Shown one piece after another: positions 17,464 through 26,276 of a stretch of DNA of 64,000 bases. The DNA is from G963668655 sp963668655 (lineage in GTDB: Bacteria > Myxococcota_A > SURF-8). The notes under the pieces are model-generated. The model saw only the letters and a list, made by a program, of their open reading frames with translations, was not told the DNA's origin and made no database searches. A program made the position numbers and the translations under genes. Within the stretch, counting starts at the first letter, position 1. Each line of letters starts with the position of its first letter. Location of the stretch: assembly GCA_963668655.2 (NCBI GenBank), contig CAXXPQ010000004.1, positions 186,001 to 250,000 on the forward strand. The letters are read 5' to 3'.

Positions 17464-19974
17464 ATGACGGAAGCCGCTTTCGACAACGCCCATCGAATCA
17501 AGGAACCGAAAGGTCTTTCCCCGCGCATCCAATGGTTGCGCGATTACTATTTCAGGGGCGTGGAACGCAACTGGAACAACGAGTTCCAGAGCTGGACCAC
17601 GGGCACGCCCTGGGACGTGCAGTACAACGAGATGACGTACTACATCGTTCCGGAAAATTACCTGCTGATGTCCACCCTCACCGCCTCGTTCCGCCAGGCG
17701 GCGCGGCCCGTGCGACTGGCGGAAGATTTCTGGAAATGGAGCCTGCCCGAGCGCCGGGCCTGGTTCGTCAAGGAAGTCATGGTGCGTTACATGCCTCACG
17801 AAATCCTGCCGGGCGACCTCATCGCGGGAGCGCGTTTCAATCTTCAGACCTCGATGTGTCTGGACAAGAAGCAGACCACGCGTTACGAGCGATTGATAAA
17901 AGGCAAAAACGGCGCGCGGCGGCGCATGAAATGGTTTCACGACCACGGCTACGGAAACAGCGGCGCCACCAGCGGCCACCTGATTCCCGGTCACGAAAAA
18001 CTTCTGCGGCTGGGCTGGAAGGGCGTCCACGAAGAAATTCGCGGGTACTACGAGAAGCTTTCCGAAAGCGAGAAACACGGGCCCCGAGGCGCGCAGCTTC
18101 GCGCCATGCTGACGGCCGCCACCATGCCGAAGGAACTTTCCCTGCAATACGCGGAACTCTGCCGCGAACTGGCCCGCAGCAAGGCCGACGCCGCCCGCAA
18201 AGCGGAGCTTTCCCGCATGGCAAGCAACCTGGAACGCACGGGCTGGGAGCCGCCGGAGGATTTCTGGCAGGCCGTGCAGGCGCTGTGGATCAACCACATG
18301 CTCGTCATGAGCGACGAAAACTATCCCGGGCCGGGCGTGTCCTTCGGGCGCATCGATCAATATCTTTTGCCTTACTGGGAGCGTTCCATCCACGACGGCA
18401 TGGACCCGGAGTTCGGCAAGGAAATCCTGAAATGCTTCTGGATGCACTGCAACACGGCCTACGACGCCCTCATCCGCGCCGGAAACCAGGGCATCACCGC
18501 CGGATTCGGCCAGCTCATCACCCTGTCCGGACTGGGCGCGGACGGAAAAGACATGACGAACGAACTGACCCACGTTTTCCTGGACGTGATCGACGCCATG
18601 AGCCCCATCCTGGAGCCCAAGCCCAACGTGCGCCTGCATCGCCGAAGCCCGGACGACCTGCTCGACCGCGTGGTGGACATGGTGGCCGAGAGCCAGGGCG
18701 CGCCGTTTCTTCTGAACTTCGACGAACGCAGCATGGCGGGCATGCTGCGGGAAGCGCGCATGGCCGGGCTCACCGACAAGATTCACGCAGGCAACGTGCA
18801 CGAATACGCCCCGGTGGGCTGCCTGGAAAACACCATGGTGGGCAACGACCGCTCGGGCACGGTGGACAACAACCTGAACCTGCTGAAGGCGGTGGAACTG
18901 GCCCTCACCGGCGGGAGGGATCTCCTGCCCTATATCGATCCCATCACCGGTAAGCGGGAGCCCATCAAACAGGACGGCCCCGACACGGGCGACGCAACGG
19001 CGTTCGAAAGCTGGGAGCGATTCCGGGACGCCTACGAACTCCAGACGCGCTACATCATCCGCAAGTGCGTGGAGGTCTACGAGGCCTCCGAGGCCCTGCG
19101 CGCGGAGTTCTTTCCCACGCCGTATCTCTCCTGCCTGGTGGACGGCTGCGCCGCCACGGGCCGGGACGTCACGAGCGGCGGCGCGGAGATCAGCCTGACG
19201 ACGCTGGAGGGCGTCACCTTCGCCACCACGGTGGATTCGCTTCTGGCGGTGAAATATCTGGTCTTCGACAAGGGCCACTGCACCCTGGCCGAACTGCGCC
19301 GGGCGCTTCTGGACAACTGGGAAGGCCACGAGGTGCTCCAGGCCCGCGCCAAGAACAAGGCCCCCAAATACGGGCGGGACGACGACGAGGCCGACCGCAT
19401 GGCGAAATGGGTTATGGACCTGTGGACCGAGGAATGCTGGAAACACCGCACGCGTTCCACCGGGCGACAGTTCCGGCCCGGCATGCTGAGTTGGAACTAC
19501 TGGGTGGGCGACGGTTTCGTCCTGCCCGCCAGCCCGGACGGCCGCCCCCGGGGGCAGTTTCTCTCCAACGCCATCTGCCCCTCCAACGGCGCGGACATCC
19601 ACGGCCCCACGGCCAACAGCAACAGCGTGGGCAAGGCCCTGGGCGGCCGCAACGAAAGCGGGGGCGACTGGAACGGGACGAACAACAGCCTGCCCAACGG
19701 CGCCAGCCACACCATCACCTTCAATCCCTCCATCCTGCGCGATCCGGAGCACCGCGAGAAGTTCAAGTCCTTCCTCAAGGGTTACGCCGAAAACGGCGGC
19801 ACCGCGCTTCAGATCAACATGCTGGACCCGGAGATGCTGAAGGACGCCCAGAAACACCCGGAAAACTATCGGCACCTACTGGTGCGGGTCACCGGCTACA
19901 ACGCCTACTTCACCGGCATCGGGCGGGAGTTGCAGAACGAGGTCATCGCGCGGCTCTCCCACGAACGATTTTAG
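17464..19974 (+). CDS. Glycyl radical enzyme, pyruvate formate-lyase-like family, C-x-E type (substrate unknown)
   Basis: This 836-residue oxygen-sensitive enzyme has the PFL-like domain over most of its length and a C-terminal glycyl radical domain. The radical-bearing site is RVTGYNAYF with Gly811. The thiyl-radical cysteine is Cys453 in APVGCLENTMV, with Glu455 two residues later. That C-x-E arrangement is shared by eliminases and decarboxylases such as choline TMA-lyase, glycerol dehydratase, hydroxyproline dehydratase and 4-hydroxyphenylacetate decarboxylase, and it is absent from PFL itself. The sequence around the cysteine does not let me name the substrate. The activating enzyme follows 11 bp later and two flavoproteins complete the operon. 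No microcompartment shell genes are present. Confidence 0.93.
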   Translation: MTEAAFDNAHRIKEPKGLSPRIQWLRDYYFRGVERNWNNEFQSWTTGTPWDVQYNEMTYYIVPENYLLMSTLTASFRQAARPVRLAEDFWKWSLPERRAWFVKEVMVRYMPHEILPGDLIAGARFNLQTSMCLDKKQTTRYERLIKGKNGARRRMKWFHDHGYGNSGATSGHLIPGHEKLLRLGWKGVHEEIRGYYEKLSESEKHGPRGAQLRAMLTAATMPKELSLQYAELCRELARSKADAARKAELSRMASNLERTGWEPPEDFWQAVQALWINHMLVMSDENYPGPGVSFGRIDQYLLPYWERSIHDGMDPEFGKEILKCFWMHCNTAYDALIRAGNQGITAGFGQLITLSGLGADGKDMTNELTHVFLDVIDAMSPILEPKPNVRLHRRSPDDLLDRVVDMVAESQGAPFLLNFDERSMAGMLREARMAGLTDKIHAGNVHEYAPVGCLENTMVGNDRSGTVDNNLNLLKAVELALTGGRDLLPYIDPITGKREPIKQDGPDTGDATAFESWERFRDAYELQTRYIIRKCVEVYEASEALRAEFFPTPYLSCLVDGCAATGRDVTSGGAEISLTTLEGVTFATTVDSLLAVKYLVFDKGHCTLAELRRALLDNWEGHEVLQARAKNKAPKYGRDDDEADRMAKWVMDLWTEECWKHRTRSTGRQFRPGMLSWNYWVGDGFVLPASPDGRPRGQFLSNAICPSNGADIHGPTANSNSVGKALGGRNESGGDWNGTNNSLPNGASHTITFNPSILRDPEHREKFKSFLKGYAENGGTALQINMLDPEMLKDAQKHPENYRHLLVRVTGYNAYFTGIGRELQNEVIARLSHERF

Positions 19975-19985
19975 GCGGCCCGTTC

Positions 19986-21071
19986 ATGACGGACGAACGG
20001 AACACGAATCGAACCGATCCGGAAACGGGCGAACCCCGGGGACTGGTGCTGGAAATCCAGCGTATGAGCACCGAGGACGGCCCCGGGCTGCGCACCACCG
20101 TGTTTCTGAAGGGCTGTTCCCTGCGCTGCCGCTGGTGCCACAACCCGGAAAGCATCCGCACGGCTCGGGAGACCCAGTGGCTGGGCGTGCACTGCATCGG
20201 CTGCCGCCTCTGCGTGGAGACCTGCCCGGAGGGGGCGCTTTCTTTTTCGGAATCCGAGGGCGTGGCCATCCTTCGGGATCGCTGCAAGGGTTGCGGGCTC
20301 TGCGCGGAGGAATGTCCGGGCGGGGCGCTGGAGACGCTGGGAACGTGGTGGACTCCGGAGGCCCTGGCGGAGGAAGTCGCGAAAGACCGCGCCTATTTCG
20401 GCGCGGACGGCGGCGTTACGGCCTCGGGCGGCGAGGCGGCCTTGCAGGCGACCTTCACCGCGCGCTTTTTCGAAGCCTGCCGAAAGCGGGGCCTGCGGAC
20501 AGCGCTGGACACCTGCGGGCAGGCGGCGGCGGAAAACTATCGGCGCATCCTTCCGCAAACGGACCTGGTGCTCTTCGATCTGAAACTGGCGGACGCCGAG
20601 CGCCACCGCGAGTGGACCGGCGCAAAAAACGACCTCATCCTGAAAAATCTCGAACTCGTCAGGGACGCGGTGAACGCGCCGGGCGGGCCGAAGGAACTCT
20701 GGATCCGCACGCCGATCATTCCCGGGGCCACGGACGACCCGGCCAACATCCGCGAACTGGCGCGTATTGTGTCCGACGTCGCCGGGCGTGCCGTCACGCG
20801 CTGGGAACTCTGCGCCTTCAACAATCTCTGCCGGGACAAGTACGAGCGGCTGGGATTGACGTGGGATTTCGCGGACGCCCCGCTGCTCTCGGCGGCGGAC
20901 ATGGAGCGGCTGGCGGATACGGCTCGGAAGAACATTTCCCGCCCCGGGATCGTGAACTGGAGCGGAAGCACGTGCACCGATGACAAGGACGAATCCTCGA
21001 CCGGGCCGGACCTGCGCGTCCTCCCGGGCGGCGGCGAACGGGAAGCGGAAAACGAAAGGACGGAACGATGA
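19986..21071 (+). CDS. Glycyl radical enzyme activating enzyme (radical SAM with two extra 4Fe-4S clusters)
   Basis: This 361-residue radical SAM protein installs the glycyl radical on the upstream enzyme. The SAM cluster motif C-x3-C-x2-C is in KGCSLRCRWCHNPES. A ferredoxin-like insert carries two more cluster motifs: CIGCRLCVETCP and CKGCGLCAEECP. The insert is typical of activases for dehydratase/lyase-type glycyl radical enzymes and absent from PflA. The SAM-binding GGE-type motif appears as VTASGGEA, and LWIRTPIIPGATD is near the end. The start is ATG 19986, 11 bp after the enzyme gene. Its stop overlaps the next gene in ATGA form. Confidence 0.94.
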   Translation: MTDERNTNRTDPETGEPRGLVLEIQRMSTEDGPGLRTTVFLKGCSLRCRWCHNPESIRTARETQWLGVHCIGCRLCVETCPEGALSFSESEGVAILRDRCKGCGLCAEECPGGALETLGTWWTPEALAEEVAKDRAYFGADGGVTASGGEAALQATFTARFFEACRKRGLRTALDTCGQAAAENYRRILPQTDLVLFDLKLADAERHREWTGAKNDLILKNLELVRDAVNAPGGPKELWIRTPIIPGATDDPANIRELARIVSDVAGRAVTRWELCAFNNLCRDKYERLGLTWDFADAPLLSAADMERLADTARKNISRPGIVNWSGSTCTDDKDESSTGPDLRVLPGGGEREAENERTER

Positions 21072-21913
21072 TGGAGAAGCGATTCGACCCGGCGGACATG
21101 CGCGCCTTCGAACCCACGGAAAAGGTGGCGCTTCTGGCCACGGTGACGCCCGAGGGTCTGCCCCACGTGAGCCTCATCACCACGCTCATGGCCAAGTCGC
21201 CCACGGAGATGATCTGGGGACAGTTCACCGAGGGCCGCTCGAAGAAGAACGTTCTGCAAAACCCCAAGACCGGCTGGCTCATCATGACCGTGGATCGCCA
21301 CATCTGGCGCGGCAAGGCGCGTTACACCGGAAACGCCAAGGAGGGACCGGAATACGAGATCCTGAACAACAAACCGTTGTTCCGCTACAATTCGTACTTC
21401 GGCATCCACACCGTTCATTTCATGGACCTGGTGGAAACCGGCGTCCGGGAAAACCTGCCCCTGGCGAGCATCGTCCCGGCTTCGCTGGCGACCTCCCTGT
21501 TGCGGCGTCTGGAAAAACGATCCTCGGAAGAGCGCGTGCTGACGCCCTGGGCGGAATCGCTCTTCAAACGCCTGGACGCACTTAAATTCCTGGCCTATGT
21601 CGGAGAAGACGGCTTTCCTCGCATCGTCCCCCTGCTTCAATGCCAGGCCGCCGACAGCCGCCGCCTGGTCTTTTCGCCCTTCGCCTATGCGGACGAACTG
21701 GAGCGTGTGCCGCCGAATGAGCAGGTCGCGATCTACGGACTGACCTTCCAGATGGAAAGCGTCCTCGTCCGCGGCGCGTTCTCCGGCTTTCATCGGAAGC
21801 GCCTGCTGCGATCGGGAAGCGTGGACATCGAATGGGTCTACAATTCCATGCCGCCCAAACCGGGCCGCATCCATCCCCCCGTGCCGCTGGAAGCCGTGCG
21901 GGATTTCCGTTGA
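21068..21913 (+). CDS. Pyridoxamine 5'-phosphate oxidase-like FMN-binding split-barrel protein
   Basis: This 281-residue protein appears to contain two split-barrel segments. The first is EKVALLATVTPEGLPHVSLI followed by MIWGQFTEGRSKKNVLQNPK, in the FMN/F420-binding fold. The second, starting near residue 175 (DALKFLAYVGEDGFPRIVPL), looks like a repeat of the fold. There are no redox cysteines. Its ATG overlaps the stop of the activase gene, so it is tightly coupled to the glycyl radical system. It could reduce an unsaturated or oxidised product, shuttle electrons to the activase, or help in flavin handling; these are inferences. The fold call is firm and the function is not. Confidence 0.75.
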   Translation: MMEKRFDPADMRAFEPTEKVALLATVTPEGLPHVSLITTLMAKSPTEMIWGQFTEGRSKKNVLQNPKTGWLIMTVDRHIWRGKARYTGNAKEGPEYEILNNKPLFRYNSYFGIHTVHFMDLVETGVRENLPLASIVPASLATSLLRRLEKRSSEERVLTPWAESLFKRLDALKFLAYVGEDGFPRIVPLLQCQAADSRRLVFSPFAYADELERVPPNEQVAIYGLTFQMESVLVRGAFSGFHRKRLLRSGSVDIEWVYNSMPPKPGRIHPPVPLEAVRDFR

Positions 21914-21923
21914 GAGAGACGCC

Positions 21924-23306
21924 ATGACCGGAAACGCCTCCGCCGTCACGTTCGACGCCGCCGTCTTCGGCGCGGGTCCATCGGGAAGCTCGGCCGCTTT
22001 TAACCTGGCGCGGCGCGGCCTGCGCGTCGCGCTTTTCGATCGAAAGCCCATGGCCGAGGCCGGACCCGGGCACGTCAACGCCGTACCGCTCCGTATGTAC
22101 GACGATGCGGGCATTCCACGCCCGAAAGCGCCCGAGCATCTGGACGACGGCACGCCCATGCGCATCTTCACAAAGGATGACCGGCTGGCCTTCGTCTGCA
22201 CGGAAAACGCCGCCTGCAAGGTGGACATGCGCCGCCTGATGGACCGCCTGCACGGATTGTGCGAAGGCGAGGGCGTGCGCATCTTCGAACGGGCAGGCGC
22301 GGAAGGCGTGTCCTTTGCGGGAAACCGGCCGTCGTCCGTTCTCGTCCGGCGCGAGAATCAGAACGGAAAACGGGAATCGTTGCGAGTGACCGCGCGGCTT
22401 TTCGTGGACGCCACCGGCATGGCGGGAGCTTTGCGGCGGCGGACGCCCGCGCTGGACCGGCACTGTCCGCCCGTTTCTCCGAAAGATACGTGCAGCGCCG
22501 CCCAGGGGGTTTTCGAGATCACCGATCCGACGGCGGCGCGCGCCTACCTGGAACGGTTGGGAGGGAATCCCGAGGAGGTGCTCTGCTGGCTGGGCGTGGA
22601 AGGCGGCTGGTCCACCATCAATATCGCCGTTCATTCGGATTATTCCAAGGCCGAGATCCTGGTGGGCTGCATCGCGGAGCCCCGCTTTCGGCCGTCTGAG
22701 GATATCTTCCAAGAGATTCGCGACGGCTTGCCCTGGATGGGCTGCCAGCTCGTTTCGGGCCGGGGGCGCATTCCCCTGCGACGCCCCTACGACCGACTGG
22801 CCGTACCGGGCCTGGCGCTCGTGGGAGACGCCGCCTGCCAGGTCTTTCCCATGCACGCTTCGGGGGTGGGATTGGGAATGATCGGCGGTCGCCTGCTGGC
22901 CGAATGCGTTTCGGATCACGCGGACCCGGGGGGAAAGGACGCCATGCACGCCTACCAGCGCCACTACCATCGGCGGCATGGAAGCCTGATGGCCGGCTAC
23001 GACGTTCTTCGCCGGGGATTCCAGCCGCTCGACGGCGAATCCGTGGACCGCCTGATCCGAAACGGTTTCATCAACGCCGAGAGCACGAGCCAGGGACTGG
23101 CCCAGAAACCTCCCGTTCCGAAAGCGGAGGATTTAGGGAGCATGCTTCGGGGAACGATTCGGAACCCGGACCTGACCGCGCGCCTTCTGCCCAAGGCGAT
23201 CCTCATGCCCATGGCCGCGGCCTGGTATAAAACCTACCCTAAACGACCCGGAAAACGCCGCCTGGCCGTCTGGAGCAAGGTGGCGGGTCGCTTCTTCCCG
23301 GAATGA
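21924..23306 (+). CDS. FAD-dependent oxidoreductase, geranylgeranyl reductase/FixC-like family
   Basis: This 460-residue flavoprotein has the N-terminal dinucleotide motif AAVFGAGPSGSSAAFNLARR, the second FAD motif LALVGDAACQVFPMHASGVG and a lid domain in between. That order is seen in geranylgeranyl reductases, FixC and related flavin hydroxylases. It starts 10 bp after the split-barrel gene and ends the operon. In an anaerobic setting a C=C reductase or an electron-transfer role is more plausible than oxygenation. No FixX-type ferredoxin follows. Involvement in processing the glycyl radical enzyme product is suggested only by position. Confidence 0.8.
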   Translation: MTGNASAVTFDAAVFGAGPSGSSAAFNLARRGLRVALFDRKPMAEAGPGHVNAVPLRMYDDAGIPRPKAPEHLDDGTPMRIFTKDDRLAFVCTENAACKVDMRRLMDRLHGLCEGEGVRIFERAGAEGVSFAGNRPSSVLVRRENQNGKRESLRVTARLFVDATGMAGALRRRTPALDRHCPPVSPKDTCSAAQGVFEITDPTAARAYLERLGGNPEEVLCWLGVEGGWSTINIAVHSDYSKAEILVGCIAEPRFRPSEDIFQEIRDGLPWMGCQLVSGRGRIPLRRPYDRLAVPGLALVGDAACQVFPMHASGVGLGMIGGRLLAECVSDHADPGGKDAMHAYQRHYHRRHGSLMAGYDVLRRGFQPLDGESVDRLIRNGFINAESTSQGLAQKPPVPKAEDLGSMLRGTIRNPDLTARLLPKAILMPMAAAWYKTYPKRPGKRRLAVWSKVAGRFFPE

Positions 23307-23496
23307 TTTTCCGCCCCTTTCCCTGCCGCAACGGAAAGAAGGGCTTGAAAACCCGGAAAAAAACGGATGCTGACACAATCCGTCATTGACAAAACGGGCT
23401 CTTCCTATTAAACATATGGGGTTATTCGAGAGAGGGAAATCTCAATATTTTTGTATATATTCAACCCATGCGTTCATCAGCCAGGAGGAGAATCCG

Positions 23497-25197
23497 ATGT
23501 CCAAAAGAACCCCGTATCTGTTTCTGAGCCTGCTCATCTTGACCCTTCTGTTCGCATTCCAGACAGGATGCAGCGACAGCGGCGACAATGCGGACGAAGA
23601 CGGCGATCACTCCACGGATGGCGATGAGCCCGCGGACGGCGACGCTCCGGAAAACACGACGGAATCCTGCGAAGGCTCCTGTTCGCTGTCGGCCCCGGCC
23701 TTTTGCGTGGGAGATTCCGTCTGCAACTGCATCGCTCCTTTCTGGATGGCGAGCGATTGCGACGATGTTTGCGCGCAATCCGGAAAAGTTTCGGACGGTT
23801 GCGGCCTGGTCTCCTCCATGCCTATGCAGAAGGGCTGCCTGTGCAAGGATTCGGACGGAGACGTGGACGGCGATGTGGACGGAGACGCGGACGGAGACAT
23901 GGACGAGGAACAGATCGTCGGATGTGCGGAGTTCGGTTTCACGCCCCAGGCGCAAATCGCGGAGCTTTCCGGCCCCGGACCGAAACTTTACTGGAAATAC
24001 ACCGGCTATTCGAAAACCAGCTTTCCCTTGAACATGCTGGTTTTGGAAAACTTCGCGAACAACGGCGGCCCCACCGAGCCGGGCACCTATACCATCGGAG
24101 AGAATGAAACCAGTTATCAAACGTGCGGCCTGTGCCTGCGCTTGAGAAAGAGCTGCAACTACAACAACGCGGGCGAACTGGTCTGCGGCTCGACCTACAT
24201 GCCGAAACCCGGCGGAACCATCACCATCGAAGCCCTGGGCGACTGGTCGGGCGAGGATTTCACCGTCAAGTTGGAAAACGTGGAGATGCAGCAAGTGGTC
24301 ATCGGCGATGACGGAGTCACCACGGCCATCGAAGAAATCACGGCGCTCCATTGCTTCGAACAGCATTCCATCGACGCGGAACTCTACGTGGACGGCTATA
24401 CGGAACTGGATCCTCCCGACGATCTGACCTGCGACTATCCGCCCGCTCCCTATTATTTCCTGGGACCGGAGGGAACCAACACCCATCCGGAAGCCTGCAC
24501 CGTGCCGCCCATGGGCTGGCCCAGCGCCTATCTCAACGACCAGGAAGTCGGGTTCAACCTGGCGCGGTTCAAATGCGAACATCCCGAAATCAATACGCTC
24601 TTCGTCCTCATCAGCGCGGGCTGGTGTCCGGCCTGCACGCAGTTTTACCGGGATACGTTCTGCGTAGCGGGCGGCATCCACGACCACCTGAAGGAATTGA
24701 ACGCCGAGGTGCTCTGGGTCGTCACGCAGGACGCCAACGGAGACCCCACCACCAGCGACTACGCCAACCAGCGGGTGAATTTCTACGGCTGCGAAGGCGG
24801 ATACCGGATTTCCGACAACGACAACACCGCCGGGCGTCCCGTGATCGCGGACAGCTGGATGTTCGACGCCTTCCCCTGGTCGGCCGCCATCCGCATGTCC
24901 GATATGAAGCTCATCAAGGAACAGGGACGAAGCTTCTACCTTCTCTACGAGATTATCGCCCAGCAAAACAACGCCGCCGCCGCCGATGGAGATGAAGACG
25001 GCGACGCCGAAGCGGACGACGATACCGCGACGGACGGCGATGCCGAAGCGGACGACGATACCGCAACGGACGGCGATGCCGAAGCGGACGACGATACCGC
25101 AACGGACGGCGATGCCGAAGCGGACGACGATACCGCGACGGACGGCGATGCCGAAGCGGACGGCGATACCGCGACGGACGGCGATACGGCCGTATAA
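23497..25197 (+). CDS. DGD-linker lipoprotein with thioredoxin-like domain and C-terminal 12-residue repeats
   Basis: This is a roughly 566-residue lipoprotein. The signal peptide ends at the lipobox AFQTGC, followed by a disordered Asp/Gly linker. A short Cys-rich segment and a second DGD stretch follow, then a beta-rich region. A thioredoxin-like domain with the redox pair CPAC lies in LISAGWCPACTQFYRDTFC. The tail is five copies of a 12-residue unit (GDAEADDDTATD). The start is ATG 23497 behind AGGAGGAG; an upstream in-frame start at 23386 lacks a site. A role in disulfide handling or peroxide reduction at the envelope is inference. Another DGD lipoprotein follows 13 bp downstream. Confidence 0.8.
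   Translation: MSKRTPYLFLSLLILTLLFAFQTGCSDSGDNADEDGDHSTDGDEPADGDAPENTTESCEGSCSLSAPAFCVGDSVCNCIAPFWMASDCDDVCAQSGKVSDGCGLVSSMPMQKGCLCKDSDGDVDGDVDGDADGDMDEEQIVGCAEFGFTPQAQIAELSGPGPKLYWKYTGYSKTSFPLNMLVLENFANNGGPTEPGTYTIGENETSYQTCGLCLRLRKSCNYNNAGELVCGSTYMPKPGGTITIEALGDWSGEDFTVKLENVEMQQVVIGDDGVTTAIEEITALHCFEQHSIDAELYVDGYTELDPPDDLTCDYPPAPYYFLGPEGTNTHPEACTVPPMGWPSAYLNDQEVGFNLARFKCEHPEINTLFVLISAGWCPACTQFYRDTFCVAGGIHDHLKELNAEVLWVVTQDANGDPTTSDYANQRVNFYGCEGGYRISDNDNTAGRPVIADSWMFDAFPWSAAIRMSDMKLIKEQGRSFYLLYEIIAQQNNAAAADGDEDGDAEADDDTATDGDAEADDDTATDGDAEADDDTATDGDAEADDDTATDGDAEADGDTATDGDTAV
25000..25179 (+). repeat. Five tandem copies of a 36-bp coding repeat
   Basis: Copies begin at 25000, 25036, 25072, 25108 and 25144, nearly identical at DNA level, each encoding the acidic unit GDAEADDDTATD. 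The last copy is shorter and diverged. The unit length is a multiple of three, so copy number can change without breaking the frame. Confidence 0.92.
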
Positions 25198-25210
25198 CCG
25201 GAGAGAAGTG

Positions 25211-26260
25211 ATGAACGTTGAAAAGAACGAGACGGTGGGTCGGCTTCTTGCCGCATTCATTTTGTTGTTCGCGCTGGCGTTCGCCGTGGCCTGTTCGGAC
25301 GACGGCGGAGAAACCGAGGACGGCGACACCTCTCCCGACGGCGATTTATCCCCAGACGGAGATTCCACGGACGGAGACGAAAACCCCGACGGCGACACGA
25401 CGCCCGACGGTGATGAAACCGACGGAGACGATGAAGCGGACGGCGACGCGGAGCCGGACGCGGACGAGGAACTGCCCGCCTGCGACAGCGGCGTCTACAT
25501 CCGGGGCTGCTCCGGCCGCGTCGTGGACGCCACCGACACGCCCCGCGCGGGAATCACCGCCTTCGTGTGCATCGTTCCCGCCGATAACCAATCGGCCTGT
25601 CTGAACCCGGTTTTCACGAGCGATGACGGACGTTTTGCGGCCTCCGTTCCGGAAGACTCGCACTGCATGTCCCGCATGGCCGTGCGGCTTCTGGATCCGA
25701 ACAGCCTGGCCGTCATGAGCCTGGTCTGCCCGCTGGATCTCGGAAACGGCGGATCGCCGTCGTTCGGCGATATCCGCATGATCGAAACCGCAGGCGTTAC
25801 CCGGGATTCCCTGGGAGACGCCGCCCAGCCCCACGCCATCCGGCAGGGAGACGCCGTACTGACGCTCATCCCGGATCAGTTGTTTCTGTTCGACACGGCC
25901 TACGAGGACATTCAAATCCTGCACTGGGACGCAAGCGCCCACGGATGGCCCTGTTTCGTGGATGCCGACGATCCTCCGGACGGACTTCTGGCCGTCAATC
26001 CGGAAATCTCCGCCAAGGCCGATGCCCACGGCGCCGCTCACGTCTCGTTCCCCAACACCGCCGGGCTCGAAGCGGGAACCGTGGTGGACCTGTACGCTTT
26101 GGGAGGCGTAAGCTGTTACGACTGGGACAACGAGCATATCGAGGAAGGCGCCTGGACCGTGGTGGAAAGCGCCACGGTCTCGGCTAACGGAACACGCATC
26201 AAAAGCGACTCGGGACGCGGCCTCCCCTTCCTGACCTGGATCGGCTGGAAGCGGCGCTAG
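25211..26260 (+). CDS. DGD-linker lipoprotein with carboxypeptidase-regulatory-like and ZU5-like regions
   Basis: This is a 349-residue lipoprotein. The signal peptide ends in AFAVAC at the lipobox, followed by a DGD linker to about residue 90. CSGRVVDATDTPRAGITAFV and DDGRFAASVP then form a carboxypeptidase-regulatory-like beta-sandwich. The last 130 residues are beta-rich and may be a diverged ZU5-type domain. ATG 25211 follows GGAGAGAAG directly. The reading frame is open far upstream only because the repeat of the preceding gene is open in several frames. It is probably co-expressed with the thioredoxin-like lipoprotein. Cell-surface function is unknown. Confidence 0.75.
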   Translation: MNVEKNETVGRLLAAFILLFALAFAVACSDDGGETEDGDTSPDGDLSPDGDSTDGDENPDGDTTPDGDETDGDDEADGDAEPDADEELPACDSGVYIRGCSGRVVDATDTPRAGITAFVCIVPADNQSACLNPVFTSDDGRFAASVPEDSHCMSRMAVRLLDPNSLAVMSLVCPLDLGNGGSPSFGDIRMIETAGVTRDSLGDAAQPHAIRQGDAVLTLIPDQLFLFDTAYEDIQILHWDASAHGWPCFVDADDPPDGLLAVNPEISAKADAHGAAHVSFPNTAGLEAGTVVDLYALGGVSCYDWDNEHIEEGAWTVVESATVSANGTRIKSDSGRGLPFLTWIGWKRR

Positions 26261-26276
26261 GCGGCGCTTTTTCGCA

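Noticed and set aside
17209..19875. 888-codon open frame on the minus strand opposite the glycyl radical enzyme gene
   Set aside because: It is the antisense shadow of a GC-rich gene with complete catalytic motifs; the minus frame has no domain and is rich in Ala, Gly, Val and His as expected for a shadow.
24986..25210. Upstream extension of the second DGD lipoprotein through the tandem repeats
   Set aside because: The frame is open only because the repeat is open in several frames; ATG 25211 has a ribosome-binding site and starts a signal peptide.
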